A stretch of DNA of 49,363 bases from JAZNQN01 sp045590195 (GCA_045590195.1 JAZNQN010000034.1:1-49363); one strand, 5' to 3'; positions 34,290-43,329 are shown, numbered from the stretch's first letter. Made by a program: numbers and translations. The notes: generated by a model not told the origin, from the sequence alone.

Positions 34290-36871
34290 GTTTTAGTTAT
34301 CCAAACGGAAGTGCTGCCCTTGAAGACATTACACTTTCAGTTAAAAAAGGCGAATTTATTACCCTTTGCGGCAAATCGGGCTGTGGCAAAACAACGCTTT
34401 TAAGGCTTTTAAAGCCATCGGTTTCGCCCTTTGGTAATATTAGCGGCAATATTTTATTTGAAGGCAAAAATTTAAAAGAGTACTCAGAGAGAGATGAGGC
34501 TGAAAAAATTGGCTTTGTAATGCAAAGCCCCGAAAACCAGATAGTAACCGACAAAGTTTGGCACGAGCTGGCTTTTGGCCTTGAAAGCCTTGGCCTTAAA
34601 ACAGAAGAAATAAGGGCAAGGGTTTCGGAAATGGCATCGTTTTTCGGCATTGGGGATTGGTTTTACAAAAAAACAAGCGAGCTTTCAGGCGGACAAAAGC
34701 AGATACTTAATCTGGCTTCGGTTATGGTTATCGGGCCTTCGGTTTTAATACTTGACGAGCCTACAAGCCAGCTTGACCCAATTGCATCGCAGGAATTTTT
34801 AAACGTTTTAAAGAAAATAAACCGCGAATTAGGAACAACCATAATTTTATCGGAGCATCGCCTTGAAGAAGCAATTCCTATTTGCGACAGGGTTTTGGTT
34901 ATGGATGAAGGCAGAATAATAGCTGAAGGCAAAAGCGGAGAGGTTTACAAAAAGCTTAAAGGCATAAAGCATCCCATGGAAAGGGCTTTTCCTGCACCTA
35001 TGAGAATTTTTGGCACAATTGACAAGGATGGCAATTTGCCTGATACTGTTTGCGGCGGAAGGGAAAGACTTATAAGCTTTGCAGAAAATAACCCGTTGTT
35101 TCCTGAGGCTATAAAGAAAAGCGAGCCACAGGCAGAAAAAGAGTATGCCATAGAAATTAAAGATGCATTTTTCAGATACGAAAAAAATATGCCCGATGTT
35201 TTGAAAGGGCTTAATATAAAAGTGCCAAAAGGCGGAATTTATGCCATTTTAGGCGGCAACGGAAGCGGAAAAACAACGGCGCTTTCGGTTATGTGTGGCA
35301 TTAACACTCCTTACAGGGGAAGCGTTTTAATCGGCGGAAAGCCTATTTCGAAAATTGGTAATTTATATAGCGGGATTTTGGGAGTTTTACCGCAAAATCC
35401 GCAAACATTATTTGTTAAAAAAACAGTTTATCTTGACCTTTTGGAAGTTTTGCAGGATGAAGAAAAGGTTCATGCGGTGGCATCGGTTTGCCGTATTGAA
35501 AACTTGCTTCAAAGCCATCCGTATGATTTATCGGGCGGCGAACAGCAAAGGGCGGCGCTGGCAAAGGTGCTTTTAAAAGAGCCCGAAATACTGCTGCTTG
35601 ACGAGCCTACAAAGGGAATGGACGCCCACTTTAAAGAAACCTTTGCAGATATTTTAGAAAGCCTTAAAAAGGCAGGAAAAACTATAGTTTTAGTATCACA
35701 CGATATTGAGTTTTGTGCAGAATATGCCGATACCTGCGCTCTTATGTTTGACGGGGCAATTACATCTAAAGGTGCGCCGAGAGAGTTTTTCAAGGGCAAA
35801 AACTTTTACACAACTTCATCAAACCGCATGGCAAGAGAACTTTTACCCGATGCAATACTGCCCGAGGATGTTATTGTCGCTTGCGGGCATAATGCAGAAA
35901 AAAGAGAAAAGGAAAGTTTCAACTTTAAAAAAAGCGGAGGTGGAGAGCCTTTAAAAGAAAAGAAAACAGAAGAAATATCTGTTTTCAGAATAATTTCGGG
36001 GCTTTTCTTTGCAGTATTATTTTTTCTTACAAACCTATTATCGCAAAGAGGAATTATTAATTTAAATATAAATACTGTAAGAGGAATATTGGTGGCAGAA
36101 ACTATTTGCGCCCTGTTATGTTTTTTTGGCGGGCGTGAGGTGGGGGCTGAAATAATTCAGCAGGAGGGGCGCCATCTTTCAAAGCGAACACTTGTGGCAA
36201 TGCTTTTAATACTTATTTTTATACCTCTTACACTTTATATTGGAATTTTTTATCTGGATGACAGAAAGTATTACATAACAAGCCTTTTTATAATACTTGA
36301 AACCATAGTGCCTTTTGCAATGGTTTTTGAAAGCCGAAAGCCGGGGGCGAGAGAAATAGTAATAATAAGCGTACTTTGCGCCATAACAGTTGCAGGCAGA
36401 GCGGCGTTTTTTATGCTGCCGCAGTTTAAGCCCGTTATAGCCCTTGTAATAATTTCGGGGGTTTGCTTTGGGGGAGAGGCAGGCTTTTTGGTTGGTGCGG
36501 TATCGGCCTTTATTTCAAACTTTTATTTCGGACAAGGCCCGTGGACACCGTGGCAAATGTTTTCAATGGGAATAATAGGCTTTATTGCAGGGATTTTATT
36601 CAGAAAAGGCCTTATAAGAAAAACAAAAGCATCGCTTTGTATTTTCGGGGCTTTGGCAACCCTTTTGATTTACGGCGGAATTATGAACCCTGCGTCAGTA
36701 ATTTCTTATCAGCCTAACCCCACAAAGGAAATGCTTTTAATGTCTTATGTGGCAGGCTTTTCGGTTGATTTAATTCATGCTATTTCAACTGCTGTATTTT
36801 TATGGTTTATTTCGGAGCCAATGATAGAAAAGCTTGAAAGAATTAAAATAAAATATGGGCTTTTAGAATAA
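34262..36871 (+). CDS. fused ECF transporter: two ATPases plus S component
   Basis: 869 residues that are normally three proteins. ATPase 1 (about 1-230): GKSGCGKTTLL Walker A, ELSGGQKQ signature, LILDEPTSQLD Walker B. ATPase 2 (about 290-520): GGNGSGKTTAL, LSGGEQQRAALAK, LLLDEPTKGMD. A charged linker (about 545-575) leads to a membrane part (575-869) with several helices and the stretch FGQGPWTPWQMFSMGIIGFIAG, typical of cobalamin-related S components. GGGAGGTGA precedes the ATG inside the ecfT end. Both catalytic sites look intact. The riboswitch suggests corrinoid uptake. It overlaps the convergent AEC gene by 9 bases. Confidence 0.9.
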   Translation: MEQIKVDNLSFSYPNGSAALEDITLSVKKGEFITLCGKSGCGKTTLLRLLKPSVSPFGNISGNILFEGKNLKEYSERDEAEKIGFVMQSPENQIVTDKVWHELAFGLESLGLKTEEIRARVSEMASFFGIGDWFYKKTSELSGGQKQILNLASVMVIGPSVLILDEPTSQLDPIASQEFLNVLKKINRELGTTIILSEHRLEEAIPICDRVLVMDEGRIIAEGKSGEVYKKLKGIKHPMERAFPAPMRIFGTIDKDGNLPDTVCGGRERLISFAENNPLFPEAIKKSEPQAEKEYAIEIKDAFFRYEKNMPDVLKGLNIKVPKGGIYAILGGNGSGKTTALSVMCGINTPYRGSVLIGGKPISKIGNLYSGILGVLPQNPQTLFVKKTVYLDLLEVLQDEEKVHAVASVCRIENLLQSHPYDLSGGEQQRAALAKVLLKEPEILLLDEPTKGMDAHFKETFADILESLKKAGKTIVLVSHDIEFCAEYADTCALMFDGAITSKGAPREFFKGKNFYTTSSNRMARELLPDAILPEDVIVACGHNAEKREKESFNFKKSGGGEPLKEKKTEEISVFRIISGLFFAVLFFLTNLLSQRGIINLNINTVRGILVAETICALLCFFGGREVGAEIIQQEGRHLSKRTLVAMLLILIFIPLTLYIGIFYLDDRKYYITSLFIILETIVPFAMVFESRKPGAREIVIISVLCAITVAGRAAFFMLPQFKPVIALVIISGVCFGGEAGFLVGAVSAFISNFYFGQGPWTPWQMFSMGIIGFIAGILFRKGLIRKTKASLCIFGALATLLIYGGIMNPASVISYQPNPTKEMLLMSYVAGFSVDLIHAISTAVFLWFISEPMIEKLERIKIKYGLLE

Positions 36872-37801
36872 GCCCATAGAATTTAAAACAAATATTTCAA
36901 TGAAAATCGTTACAAGGCAAAGCGCCGATGAAATTATGACGGCGTGGCCCTGAAGCGTTTCGTCGGCATCCATTTGCTGCGCCATAGCGAAAGATGAAAC
37001 TGCAACGGGAGAAGAAAACGTTACCAAAAGGCAGGCAAGCGCTTCGCCGCGAAAACCCAGCAAAACCGCCGCTGTAAGCATTACAAGCGGTACAAAGACA
37101 AGCCTTGACGAAACTATTATTGCTATTTCGCGGGCATAGCCTTTAATGCTTGAAAAGGTGAAATTTGCGCCAAGTACAAAAATTGCCATAGGCGTTGCAA
37201 CCGATGCTACATCGGAAACGGTTTCTTCTAAAATTGAAGGTAGCTTTATGCCTGAAAAAAGAAAAACTGCACCTATGAAACAGCCCACAATAAGTGGGTT
37301 TTTTATTATGCCCAAAAAAAGCTTTTTGGGGCTTACATCGCCGCCACGAAAGCGCTCCAGCGAAATTACCGCCAAAACATTAAAAAGCGGAACAACAACT
37401 GCTACCATTAATGATGCAAGGCTGTCGCCCTTGCCGCCGCAGATATGGTTTACAAGAGGGAGGCCAAGTATTGCAAAATTTGAGCGGAAGGAGCTTTGAA
37501 GTATTACGCCGCGCTTTCTGTTGTCTTTTGAAAGGCGGAAGGTTAAAAAATAAAAAACAAAAAACACGCACAAAACGCCGATTATAGTAAAGGTTATAAG
37601 TTTTATATCGAAAAGGCCTTCGGTTTTTGTTTTGTAAATGTTATAAAATAAAAGAGTTGGCAGAAAAATTTTAAATACAAGTTTATTTATTCCATCAAAA
37701 ATCTTTTTGTCGGCAAGGTTTATGGCTTTTGCCATATATCCAAGCAGCATAAGTAAAAATATTGGCGCTACTGCGCTGAATGATAATTTTAAGCTTTCCA
37801 T
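36863..37801 (-). CDS. AEC (auxin efflux carrier) family transporter
   Basis: 312 residues, about ten membrane helices in two five-helix halves, starting LKLSFSAVAPIFLLMLLGYMAK. The family-type helix break is seen at NFAILGLPLVNHICG and in the second half at ATPMAIFVLGANF and SSPVAVSSFAMAQQM. AEC carriers move organic acids such as malate or other anions in bacteria. AAAGGAG precedes the ATG. It lies 17 bases after a LysR gene in the same direction, so the two form an operon; the substrate may relate to the divergent M20 peptidase product. That link is inferred. Confidence 0.9.
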   Translation of the reverse strand: MESLKLSFSAVAPIFLLMLLGYMAKAINLADKKIFDGINKLVFKIFLPTLLFYNIYKTKTEGLFDIKLITFTIIGVLCVFFVFYFLTFRLSKDNRKRGVILQSSFRSNFAILGLPLVNHICGGKGDSLASLMVAVVVPLFNVLAVISLERFRGGDVSPKKLFLGIIKNPLIVGCFIGAVFLFSGIKLPSILEETVSDVASVATPMAIFVLGANFTFSSIKGYAREIAIIVSSRLVFVPLVMLTAAVLLGFRGEALACLLVTFSSPVAVSSFAMAQQMDADETLQGHAVIISSALCLVTIFIEIFVLNSMGLF

Positions 37802-37818
37802 TGTTTTCTCCTTTAATT

Positions 37819-38793
37819 TTACTCATCTGCATTTAAAATTTGCAGAGGATTTTCTATGTTAAAAAGATTTTTGGCAATTTGGCAAAACTCTTTTATAATT
37901 TTATATGAAGGAAGCGATTCATCCTTCGGATAGCAGATTGAAAAAAATTCCTTCGCATAATCATTTTCAATTGCAAAATAGCGGCAATTCTTTTTAGGCG
38001 GCATTGTTGCAATTACGGCATCGGTTGTAAAAAATGCGCCAAAGCCGCTATACATAAGGTTAAAGCTAAGCTGCTGTCTGCCAAGGTTTGAGGTTATATG
38101 CCCTTCGCCCGAAAGGGCTTTTCTTTTTTTGTAAACACCGCCCTGATAATTTGTGTAAACAAATTCCATGTTTTCAAAAAGCGACATATCCTTTATAACC
38201 TTTTCGCCGGGATAAGAGCGGTTTACTATTTCTTCATAGGTTAAAGCAAAAGGCGCAAGGTGGGCGGCGCTTTGCATATCGCTTTTGATAGCAACAACCA
38301 GATTTTCTTCAAACAAAACTTCGTTTACAGTGCCTTTTATGGCATTGTCTGACGACAAGAAAATTAAATCAACAAGATTTTTCGAAAGCATATCGGGCAG
38401 TTTATCAGAATCGGCCAATACTACGCTTATATCAATATTTGGAAAACTGCGGCGAAAGGCGTTACATATTTTGGGTATTACATAAAAAGAAACGTGAGTT
38501 GCAGTTCCTATTTTCAGCGTTCCGCTTTTAAAAAGCGAAATATCCTGAATGTGCCCCTTTGCCTCGCTTTCGATTTTAATTATTTTTTCAATGGCCTCAA
38601 TATATAAAGTGCCCTCAGGGGTAAGGGTAAAGGGAACAGTTTTGCGGTTAAAAATAGGTGCGCCTATTTCTTCCTCGGCTTTTTTAATTGCGGCGCTTAA
38701 TGCAGGCTGTGACAAAAAAAGTTTTTTTGCCGCCAGGGAAACGCTTTTTTGCTTATATACTTCGTATACATATTTCGAAAGATTATCAAGCAT
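37819..38793 (-). CDS. LysR family transcriptional regulator
   Basis: 324 residues. An N-terminal winged helix-turn-helix (SVSLAAKKLFLSQPALSAAIKKAEEEIGAPIFNR) is followed by a type 2 periplasmic-binding-like effector domain from about residue 90 (SGTLKIGTATHVSFYVIPKI). AGGTGG precedes the ATG. It is divergent from the M20 peptidase gene across 106 bases that include a strong inverted repeat, and is followed by the AEC transporter. A local role controlling the peptidase and transporter is likely. Confidence 0.93.
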   Translation of the reverse strand: MLDNLSKYVYEVYKQKSVSLAAKKLFLSQPALSAAIKKAEEEIGAPIFNRKTVPFTLTPEGTLYIEAIEKIIKIESEAKGHIQDISLFKSGTLKIGTATHVSFYVIPKICNAFRRSFPNIDISVVLADSDKLPDMLSKNLVDLIFLSSDNAIKGTVNEVLFEENLVVAIKSDMQSAAHLAPFALTYEEIVNRSYPGEKVIKDMSLFENMEFVYTNYQGGVYKKRKALSGEGHITSNLGRQQLSFNLMYSGFGAFFTTDAVIATMPPKKNCRYFAIENDYAKEFFSICYPKDESLPSYKIIKEFCQIAKNLFNIENPLQILNADE

Positions 38794-38843
38794 AATACCA
38801 CCTATAAATAAAATTTATAATTTTTATAAAGTTATTTGTATTT

Positions 38844-38871
38844 GATTATATCATATATAAGTGATATAATC
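38844..38871. promoter_or_regulatory. inverted-repeat operator/promoter between lysR and the M20 peptidase gene
   Basis: GATTATATCA (38,844-38,853) and TGATATAATC (38,862-38,871) form a perfect 10-bp inverted repeat with an 8-base spacer. The right arm contains TATAAT at 38,865-38,870, a likely -10 for the peptidase gene 30 bases before its ATG, so protein bound here could directly control it. LysR proteins often bind such dyads. Confidence 0.6.
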
Positions 38872-38899
38872 AATATAAAGTTTTTCGGAGGTAACAGAT

Positions 38900-40048
38900 A
38901 TGCAGTGCGAAAAATTATTTAAAGAAATTGATAATCTTTACCCCAAATATTTAAAGGTTTGGGAAGATGTTTGTAATATAGAAAGCCCTACCAATTTTAA
39001 AGAGGGCGTTGACAAAGTTGCGGAATATTTTATAAATATGGCTGAAAAGCTTTCTTGGAAGGTTGAGGTTTTAAAACAGGAAGTTGCCGGCGATGTTTTG
39101 GTTATTACTGCAAACGAGGGCGCAGGCGAAAAACCTGTTTGTTTTTCAGGCCACAGCGATACTGTTCATCCCATAGGGCTTTTTGGCAGCCCTGCAGTTA
39201 AAATGGACGAAGAAAAAATTTACGGCCCCGGCGTTATGGACTGTAAGGGCGGAATTGTAGCATCGTTTATGGCTATGGAAGCCCTCATAAAATGCGGATA
39301 CAAAAAAAGGCCACTTATGCTTTTAATTCAGTCAGACGAAGAGGTTAGCAGCAGTATAAGCCATAAAGAAACTATAAACTACATTTGCGAAAGGGCGAAA
39401 GATGCAGTTGCTTTTTTTAACACCGAGGGGCAGGTAAAGGGGACAGCGGTTATTGAAAGGAAAGGAATTTTAAGATATCGCTTTGAAATTTCAGGCGTTG
39501 CGCTTCATTCGGCCAGATGTGCAGAAGCGGCAAACGCAATAAGAGAAGCAGCTTACAAAATAATTGAGCTTGAAAAAATTAAAGATGCAAAAGGCATTAC
39601 CTGCAACTGCGGCCTTATAAACGGTGGCTCGGCGGTAAATACTGTTGCGGCAAAATGCACTTTTACGGTAGATATTCGTTTTCTAAATGAAAAACAACTA
39701 AATGAGGCAAGGGAAAAAGTGAAAAAAATTGCCGAAACGGTTTATATTGAAGGCTGCAGCACAAAATTAGAAGAAATAAGCTTTCGGCCGGCAATGGAAT
39801 ACTGCGAAAAAAATGCGGCTCTACTTGACAAAATGAACGAGATATTCGCAGAATGTGGCCTTGAAACTTTGAAGGCACGTCTTTGCCTGAGTGGTTCTGA
39901 CGCGGCATACACAACTCTTAGGGAAATTCCTACCATTGACAATATTGGTGTTGCAGGAGGAAATATTCATTCTAAAGATGAGTTTGCATATCTCGAATCG
40001 CTTAAGACAAGTGCAAAAAACATGGCAACAGCTGCATATATGATATAA
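38900..40048 (+). CDS. M20 family metallopeptidase (glutamate carboxypeptidase-like)
   Basis: 382 residues. Zinc ligands and catalytic residues are in order: His85 and Asp87 (SGHSDTVHP), Asp114 (MDCKGG), Glu147-Glu148 (SDEEVSS), Glu176 (NTEGQ), and His357 near the end (GGNIHSKDEF). The dimerisation insert runs about 185-295. Such enzymes remove C-terminal or acyl amino acids from small peptides or conjugates in the cytoplasm. GGAGG is 8 bases before the ATG. It is divergent from lysR-AEC, so released acids might leave or enter through the AEC carrier. The exact substrate is unknown. Confidence 0.92.
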   Translation: MQCEKLFKEIDNLYPKYLKVWEDVCNIESPTNFKEGVDKVAEYFINMAEKLSWKVEVLKQEVAGDVLVITANEGAGEKPVCFSGHSDTVHPIGLFGSPAVKMDEEKIYGPGVMDCKGGIVASFMAMEALIKCGYKKRPLMLLIQSDEEVSSSISHKETINYICERAKDAVAFFNTEGQVKGTAVIERKGILRYRFEISGVALHSARCAEAANAIREAAYKIIELEKIKDAKGITCNCGLINGGSAVNTVAAKCTFTVDIRFLNEKQLNEAREKVKKIAETVYIEGCSTKLEEISFRPAMEYCEKNAALLDKMNEIFAECGLETLKARLCLSGSDAAYTTLREIPTIDNIGVAGGNIHSKDEFAYLESLKTSAKNMATAAYMI

Positions 40049-40120
40049 AAAATGAATTCGAAAAATTGGCATTTATACAGAAAACCCCCTGTTTCAGCCG
40101 TTTTTCGAATTCATTTTTTT
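40047..40120. terminator. bidirectional terminator between the M20 and AraC genes
   Basis: AAAATGAATTCGAAAAA pairs with TTTTTCGAATTCATTTT across a 35-base loop, giving A and T tracts on both sides. It can terminate both converging transcripts. Confidence 0.75.
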
Positions 40121-40125
40121 AAAGC

Positions 40126-40875
40126 CTATTTTGAGCGGAGCATTGATGGGGTACATCCCCTTAGCTTTTTTGTTACTCTTGAAAAATATCTGTAATCGGA
40201 AAAACCGCTTTCCCAAGCTGCTTTTTCAACTGTACAGTAACTTGTATAAAGCATTTTTTGTGCATGGTCAATTCTTAGCTCGTTAAGATAACGAATTGGC
40301 GACATACCGAATTCCTCGTTAAAAAGCTTTCTCAGGTATGAAGAAGATATGTTTGCTCTTTGGCAAACCTCTGCAATTGTTAAAGACGAATTTGTATACT
40401 CATCTTTTAATATATTTATTGCCTTTTCAAAAGATGTATTTGTTACCATACTGCTTTTAAGGGTTGACAAATATGCAATTATTTGCAGGAAAACAGAAGC
40501 AGCTTCTATTTTGTAATTTTGTCTTTTGGCGCCATATACAGACACAAGTTTTGAAAAAAGAGAATAAATGTGTTCAAAGTGTGGTGTAGAAAAGTTTTGT
40601 ACATCGCTGAAAAATGGAACAGATTCTGTAAAGTGAATAAAAACCATTTCTCCGTCATCAGGGTAGTGAACCGAGTAAGGGGTATTTGCAGGCATATATG
40701 TTATGTCTTTTGAATTTGACAAAAATGTTTTTTCGCCGCAACATAGCTTTGCACAGCTGCCCAGGCGCAAAACAAGGGCAGAATATGGTCTGCCACAGGT
40801 TTTAACAGAGCATTTTTTCCAGGGTATGTGCTGCGCTGAAAGCACAGAAAAAGCAACTTCTTCTTTAAAGTTCAT
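40126..40875 (-). CDS. AraC family transcriptional regulator
   Basis: 249 residues from the ATG at 40,875; GAGGTG lies upstream, and the GTG at 40,884 is inside that site. An N-terminal cupin-like sensor (DITYMPANTPYSVHYP) is followed by a C-terminal double helix-turn-helix (LTIAEVCQRANISSSYLRKLFNE and TVEKAAWESGFSDYRYFSRVTKK, then GCTPSMLRSK). Only about 25 bases follow the stop codon of the DUF4434 gene on the same strand, so the two may form one unit, with the glycosidase-like gene first. Confidence 0.92.
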   Translation of the reverse strand: MNFKEEVAFSVLSAQHIPWKKCSVKTCGRPYSALVLRLGSCAKLCCGEKTFLSNSKDITYMPANTPYSVHYPDDGEMVFIHFTESVPFFSDVQNFSTPHFEHIYSLFSKLVSVYGAKRQNYKIEAASVFLQIIAYLSTLKSSMVTNTSFEKAINILKDEYTNSSLTIAEVCQRANISSSYLRKLFNEEFGMSPIRYLNELRIDHAQKMLYTSYCTVEKAAWESGFSDYRYFSRVTKKLRGCTPSMLRSK

Positions 40876-40899
40876 CGCCTTCACCTCAAAATGATTGTA

Positions 40900-42147
40900 T
40901 CACACATTTCCTGAAAAGTCTATTTTATTATAATATTCAAGATAATCTTCAAACTGTTTTACTGCTGCCTTGCCGCCCACTTCCGGAGTAAATCCTGTTG
41001 GGGCAAAAAAGCCGGTGTATGCAAAGTTCATTATTTTTTCTGCGTATGGCCTTACAGCCTGAATTTGCGCAATAAATCCGTTTTCGCCGTTCATTCCGCC
41101 GTCTTTGTATCGTGGAACTAAAATTCCGTCTTTAAAATTAAATGCCTCGCAGTTTGCCCAAAGGTGTTTGTTTACTTCGTCGCATGCTGATTTGAGCTTT
41201 TTGTGCATATCGTGGCTTTCGTTTATATTTAACCTGCCCTGACCTACGCAGTCTTGCGGCATCATAATATCAAAAACATTGTTTTGTTTTATGTATTCAA
41301 TGGTTTCTTCGCCCGGGAACTCAAATGGCGAAATTAAAACCGGCTTTACGGGCGATATTCTTCGTATAACTTCTGCCTGATGTTTAAGCGTTTCCCAGGC
41401 TTCGGGGTTAAATACCTTCATATTTACTTCGTTTGAGAGATACCATCCGTAAAACGATTTATACTTTCCATAAAGCTCGAACATTTCGTAAAAATCATCA
41501 TCGCAGGCAGTGTGGCCGTAGCAGTTACCAACACTTAAAAATACTTTTATTCCATATTCTTCGCCTACTTCCAAAACATCTCTTATAGGGTCGTCTGCTT
41601 TGATATCACTTTTTGGATAAAGCTTTGATGGGTAATGAGCAGTAAGGTCGCCAGGAGAGGGTTTAAAGTTATTGTAAATAAGGTATTCCTGGCAATTATG
41701 AAAAATAATACATTCACAGCCTATCTCTGTAAGCCTTTTAATATATTCCTTCCATTGGTCATCGGTGAAAGATTTAAGGTCTTCACGGAGAGCGTTGACA
41801 GGAATGCGATCGTTTGGAGGGCCAATCATAGCAAAACCGCCGTCAAGCTTTGGAAGGGCTTTTGAATGTACAGTAAGTTCTGTTTCAACATCGTTTACAG
41901 ACACAATGTGTTTTCCTGCTCTTGCGGCCATTGAAACCCGGCATAAAGCAAACCCGTATTCATTTTTGCAAACAGTAATATTTTTAGTTTCGATAACTTC
42001 GTTATCAATTTTAAAGGTAACAGAAACTTCGCCATCTTCGCCGCCATTATAGCCCTGAACGCGGATTTCAAGAGTGTCACTTTCATTTACAGGGATAAAT
42101 GGCAGAAGAACAATATCGTTTGATGTAATTTTAAATTCAGCTTTCAT
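40900..42147 (-). CDS. DUF4434-like TIM-barrel protein (putative glycosidase)
   Basis: 415 residues from the ATG at 42,147, where GGAAGG lies 9 bases upstream; the frame opens further back, but without a site. An N-terminal beta-sandwich (about 1-100) is followed by a barrel resembling DUF4434: GCECIIFHNCQE, YGIKVFLSVGNC, YGWYLSNEVNMK (Glu in a likely active-site position), and DIMMPQDCVGQG. No signal peptide, so it appears cytoplasmic, which is less usual for this family. The reaction is unknown; the fold suggests action on a glycan. An AraC gene follows on the same strand. Confidence 0.75.
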   Translation of the reverse strand: MKAEFKITSNDIVLLPFIPVNESDTLEIRVQGYNGGEDGEVSVTFKIDNEVIETKNITVCKNEYGFALCRVSMAARAGKHIVSVNDVETELTVHSKALPKLDGGFAMIGPPNDRIPVNALREDLKSFTDDQWKEYIKRLTEIGCECIIFHNCQEYLIYNNFKPSPGDLTAHYPSKLYPKSDIKADDPIRDVLEVGEEYGIKVFLSVGNCYGHTACDDDFYEMFELYGKYKSFYGWYLSNEVNMKVFNPEAWETLKHQAEVIRRISPVKPVLISPFEFPGEETIEYIKQNNVFDIMMPQDCVGQGRLNINESHDMHKKLKSACDEVNKHLWANCEAFNFKDGILVPRYKDGGMNGENGFIAQIQAVRPYAEKIMNFAYTGFFAPTGFTPEVGGKAAVKQFEDYLEYYNKIDFSGNV

Positions 42148-42216
42148 TTGTTTATACCTTCCATTTTTGCTTTTAACATATAACATATTTTTCGCAAAAA
42201 CAATGGTCAGTTCAAC

Positions 42217-42669
42217 TTAGTGTGGACATTTCGCTTTTTTCGCAGCACAGATTATTGCTGAAAGATCGCCAAAAATCATATCGAGCATAGAGTCGGGCAG
42301 GGAGGCGTTTTGGCTGTTAAAGCCAAAAAGGTTATCAAGAGAGAATTCGTAAATTTCCCAGATGCCTGCCGCAGATGAGGCAAAAAGAAATGAAAAGAGA
42401 ATTAAATGTTTTTTCCCTGCGGCGCCAAGGGAGCGGAAAACTTCTTCTCCGGCAGAAAAAAGAATAAACCCCGAGAGAAAATGAAGAATTTTATCCCAGA
42501 ATGGTATTATGGCGTAAATATTTAAAACTCTTCCGAAAAAAAGCGAAAGAATTATAAACACGGCTGTCTGCCAAAAAAGCTTTCCCGTAAAAAAGGAAAG
42601 CTTTTTGTAGGCAAAAAATGCCCCAAGTATTAATAAAACGGTTGCACCGATATATATCAGAAAATTCAT
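42217..42669 (-). CDS. DUF2238-like membrane protein
   Basis: 150 residues with four hydrophobic helices (for example LIYIGATVLLILGAFFAY and FWQTAVFIILSLFFG). The pattern WDKILHFLSGFILF, then GIWEIYEFSLDNLFG, then SMLDMIFGDL matches the family's W-D-x-hH-F, W-E-x-x-E and D-M-x-D signatures. AGGGTGA precedes the ATG. Function is unknown. It stands between the DUF4434 gene and an XRE regulator on the same strand, with 69 and 41 bases of spacing. Confidence 0.75.
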   Translation of the reverse strand: MNFLIYIGATVLLILGAFFAYKKLSFFTGKLFWQTAVFIILSLFFGRVLNIYAIIPFWDKILHFLSGFILFSAGEEVFRSLGAAGKKHLILFSFLFASSAAGIWEIYEFSLDNLFGFNSQNASLPDSMLDMIFGDLSAIICAAKKAKCPH

Positions 42670-42710
42670 AAAATCACCCTGATATATTATGCGGAAAAAA
42701 CTATAAAATA

Positions 42711-42914
42711 TTATAAGTTATCGCATCTGCCAACAATGTAATCAATAGATGTATTGTAAAAATCAGCAAGTTTTATAAGCATTGAAACAGGTATTTCTCT
42801 CAAGCCTTTCTCATATCTTGCATAAACCTGACGGTTGCATACAAGGAAATCTGCTACTTGTTGCTGGGTTAAATCGTTATCAGTTCTCAAATCGTAAAGT
42901 CTTTTAAAGTACAC
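42711..42914 (-). CDS. XRE family helix-turn-helix regulator
   Basis: 67 residues, a single HTH domain (LTQQQVADFLVCNRQVYARYEKGLREIPVSMLIKLADFYNTSIDYIVG), as in phage-repressor-like regulators. The GTG at 42,914 is chosen because AGAGGTGA sits upstream. It is divergent from a small gene, and the 88-base gap holds two copies of ATATGGTAT, its likely operator. It probably represses the small gene and perhaps itself. Confidence 0.9.
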   Translation of the reverse strand: MYFKRLYDLRTDNDLTQQQVADFLVCNRQVYARYEKGLREIPVSMLIKLADFYNTSIDYIVGRCDNL

Positions 42915-42926
42915 CAAAATCACCTC

Positions 42927-42975
42927 TTGACTTTGATGTTACCATATGGTATTATTGTTGTGTGCGATATGGTAT
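42927..42975 (+). promoter_or_regulatory. promoter with two XRE operator copies
   Basis: TTGACT (42,927-42,932), 17 bases, TATTAT (42,950-42,955). ATATGGTAT occurs at 42,944-42,952 and 42,967-42,975, exactly 23 bases apart, about two helical turns. The first copy covers the -10 region, so binding would block transcription of the 77-residue gene. Confidence 0.7.
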
Positions 42976-43002
42976 CAAACGGTAACAAAAGGAGTAGTAA
43001 CA

Positions 43003-43236
43003 ATGAATATTAAAACTGAACTGTTAAAAGATTATATTTCACATATAATAAGAGAAAGTATTGTAGATTTTGAAATTGACGCATCGAAAATTGCTGATAG
43101 CAGAGCCATAGAAGCATTAGCCGAAATTCAGGCAATAATAAAAGATGAGTCAAATTCAGATTTTAATGCTATAGAAAAAATAGTTTGTGTATTTGAAGAA
43201 TATAACTTGGATTTTGGCGCAAGACATGGTTTTTGA
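43003..43236 (+). CDS. small protein of unknown function (77 residues)
   Basis: Starts at the ATG 43,003 with AAAGGAG upstream; the frame's earlier start would lie inside the operator region. The protein is helical and acidic (starts MNIKTELLKDYISHIIRES, with ALAEIQAIIKDESNSDFNAIEKIVCVFEEYNLDFG). No motif is recognised and no membrane segment is present. It is expressed from a promoter covered by XRE operators, divergent from the regulator, a layout seen for regulator/target pairs. Function unknown. Confidence 0.7.
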   Translation: MNIKTELLKDYISHIIRESIVDFEIDASKIADSRAIEALAEIQAIIKDESNSDFNAIEKIVCVFEEYNLDFGARHGF

Positions 43237-43268
43237 CGGAATATTTAGGAAATAGGAATTAACAAAAC

Positions 43269-43290
43269 GGTAGGGCGCAGAGGCCCTACC
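43269..43290. terminator. convergent terminator between the small gene and sigE
   Basis: GGTAGGGC pairs with GCCCTACC (loop GCAGAG). It lies between the stop codons of two converging genes; the T tracts are weak, so its efficiency is uncertain. Confidence 0.6.
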
Positions 43291-43329
43291 ATACAAACAT
43301 TTTATGCAGTTTTTGAGACTAATACCATT

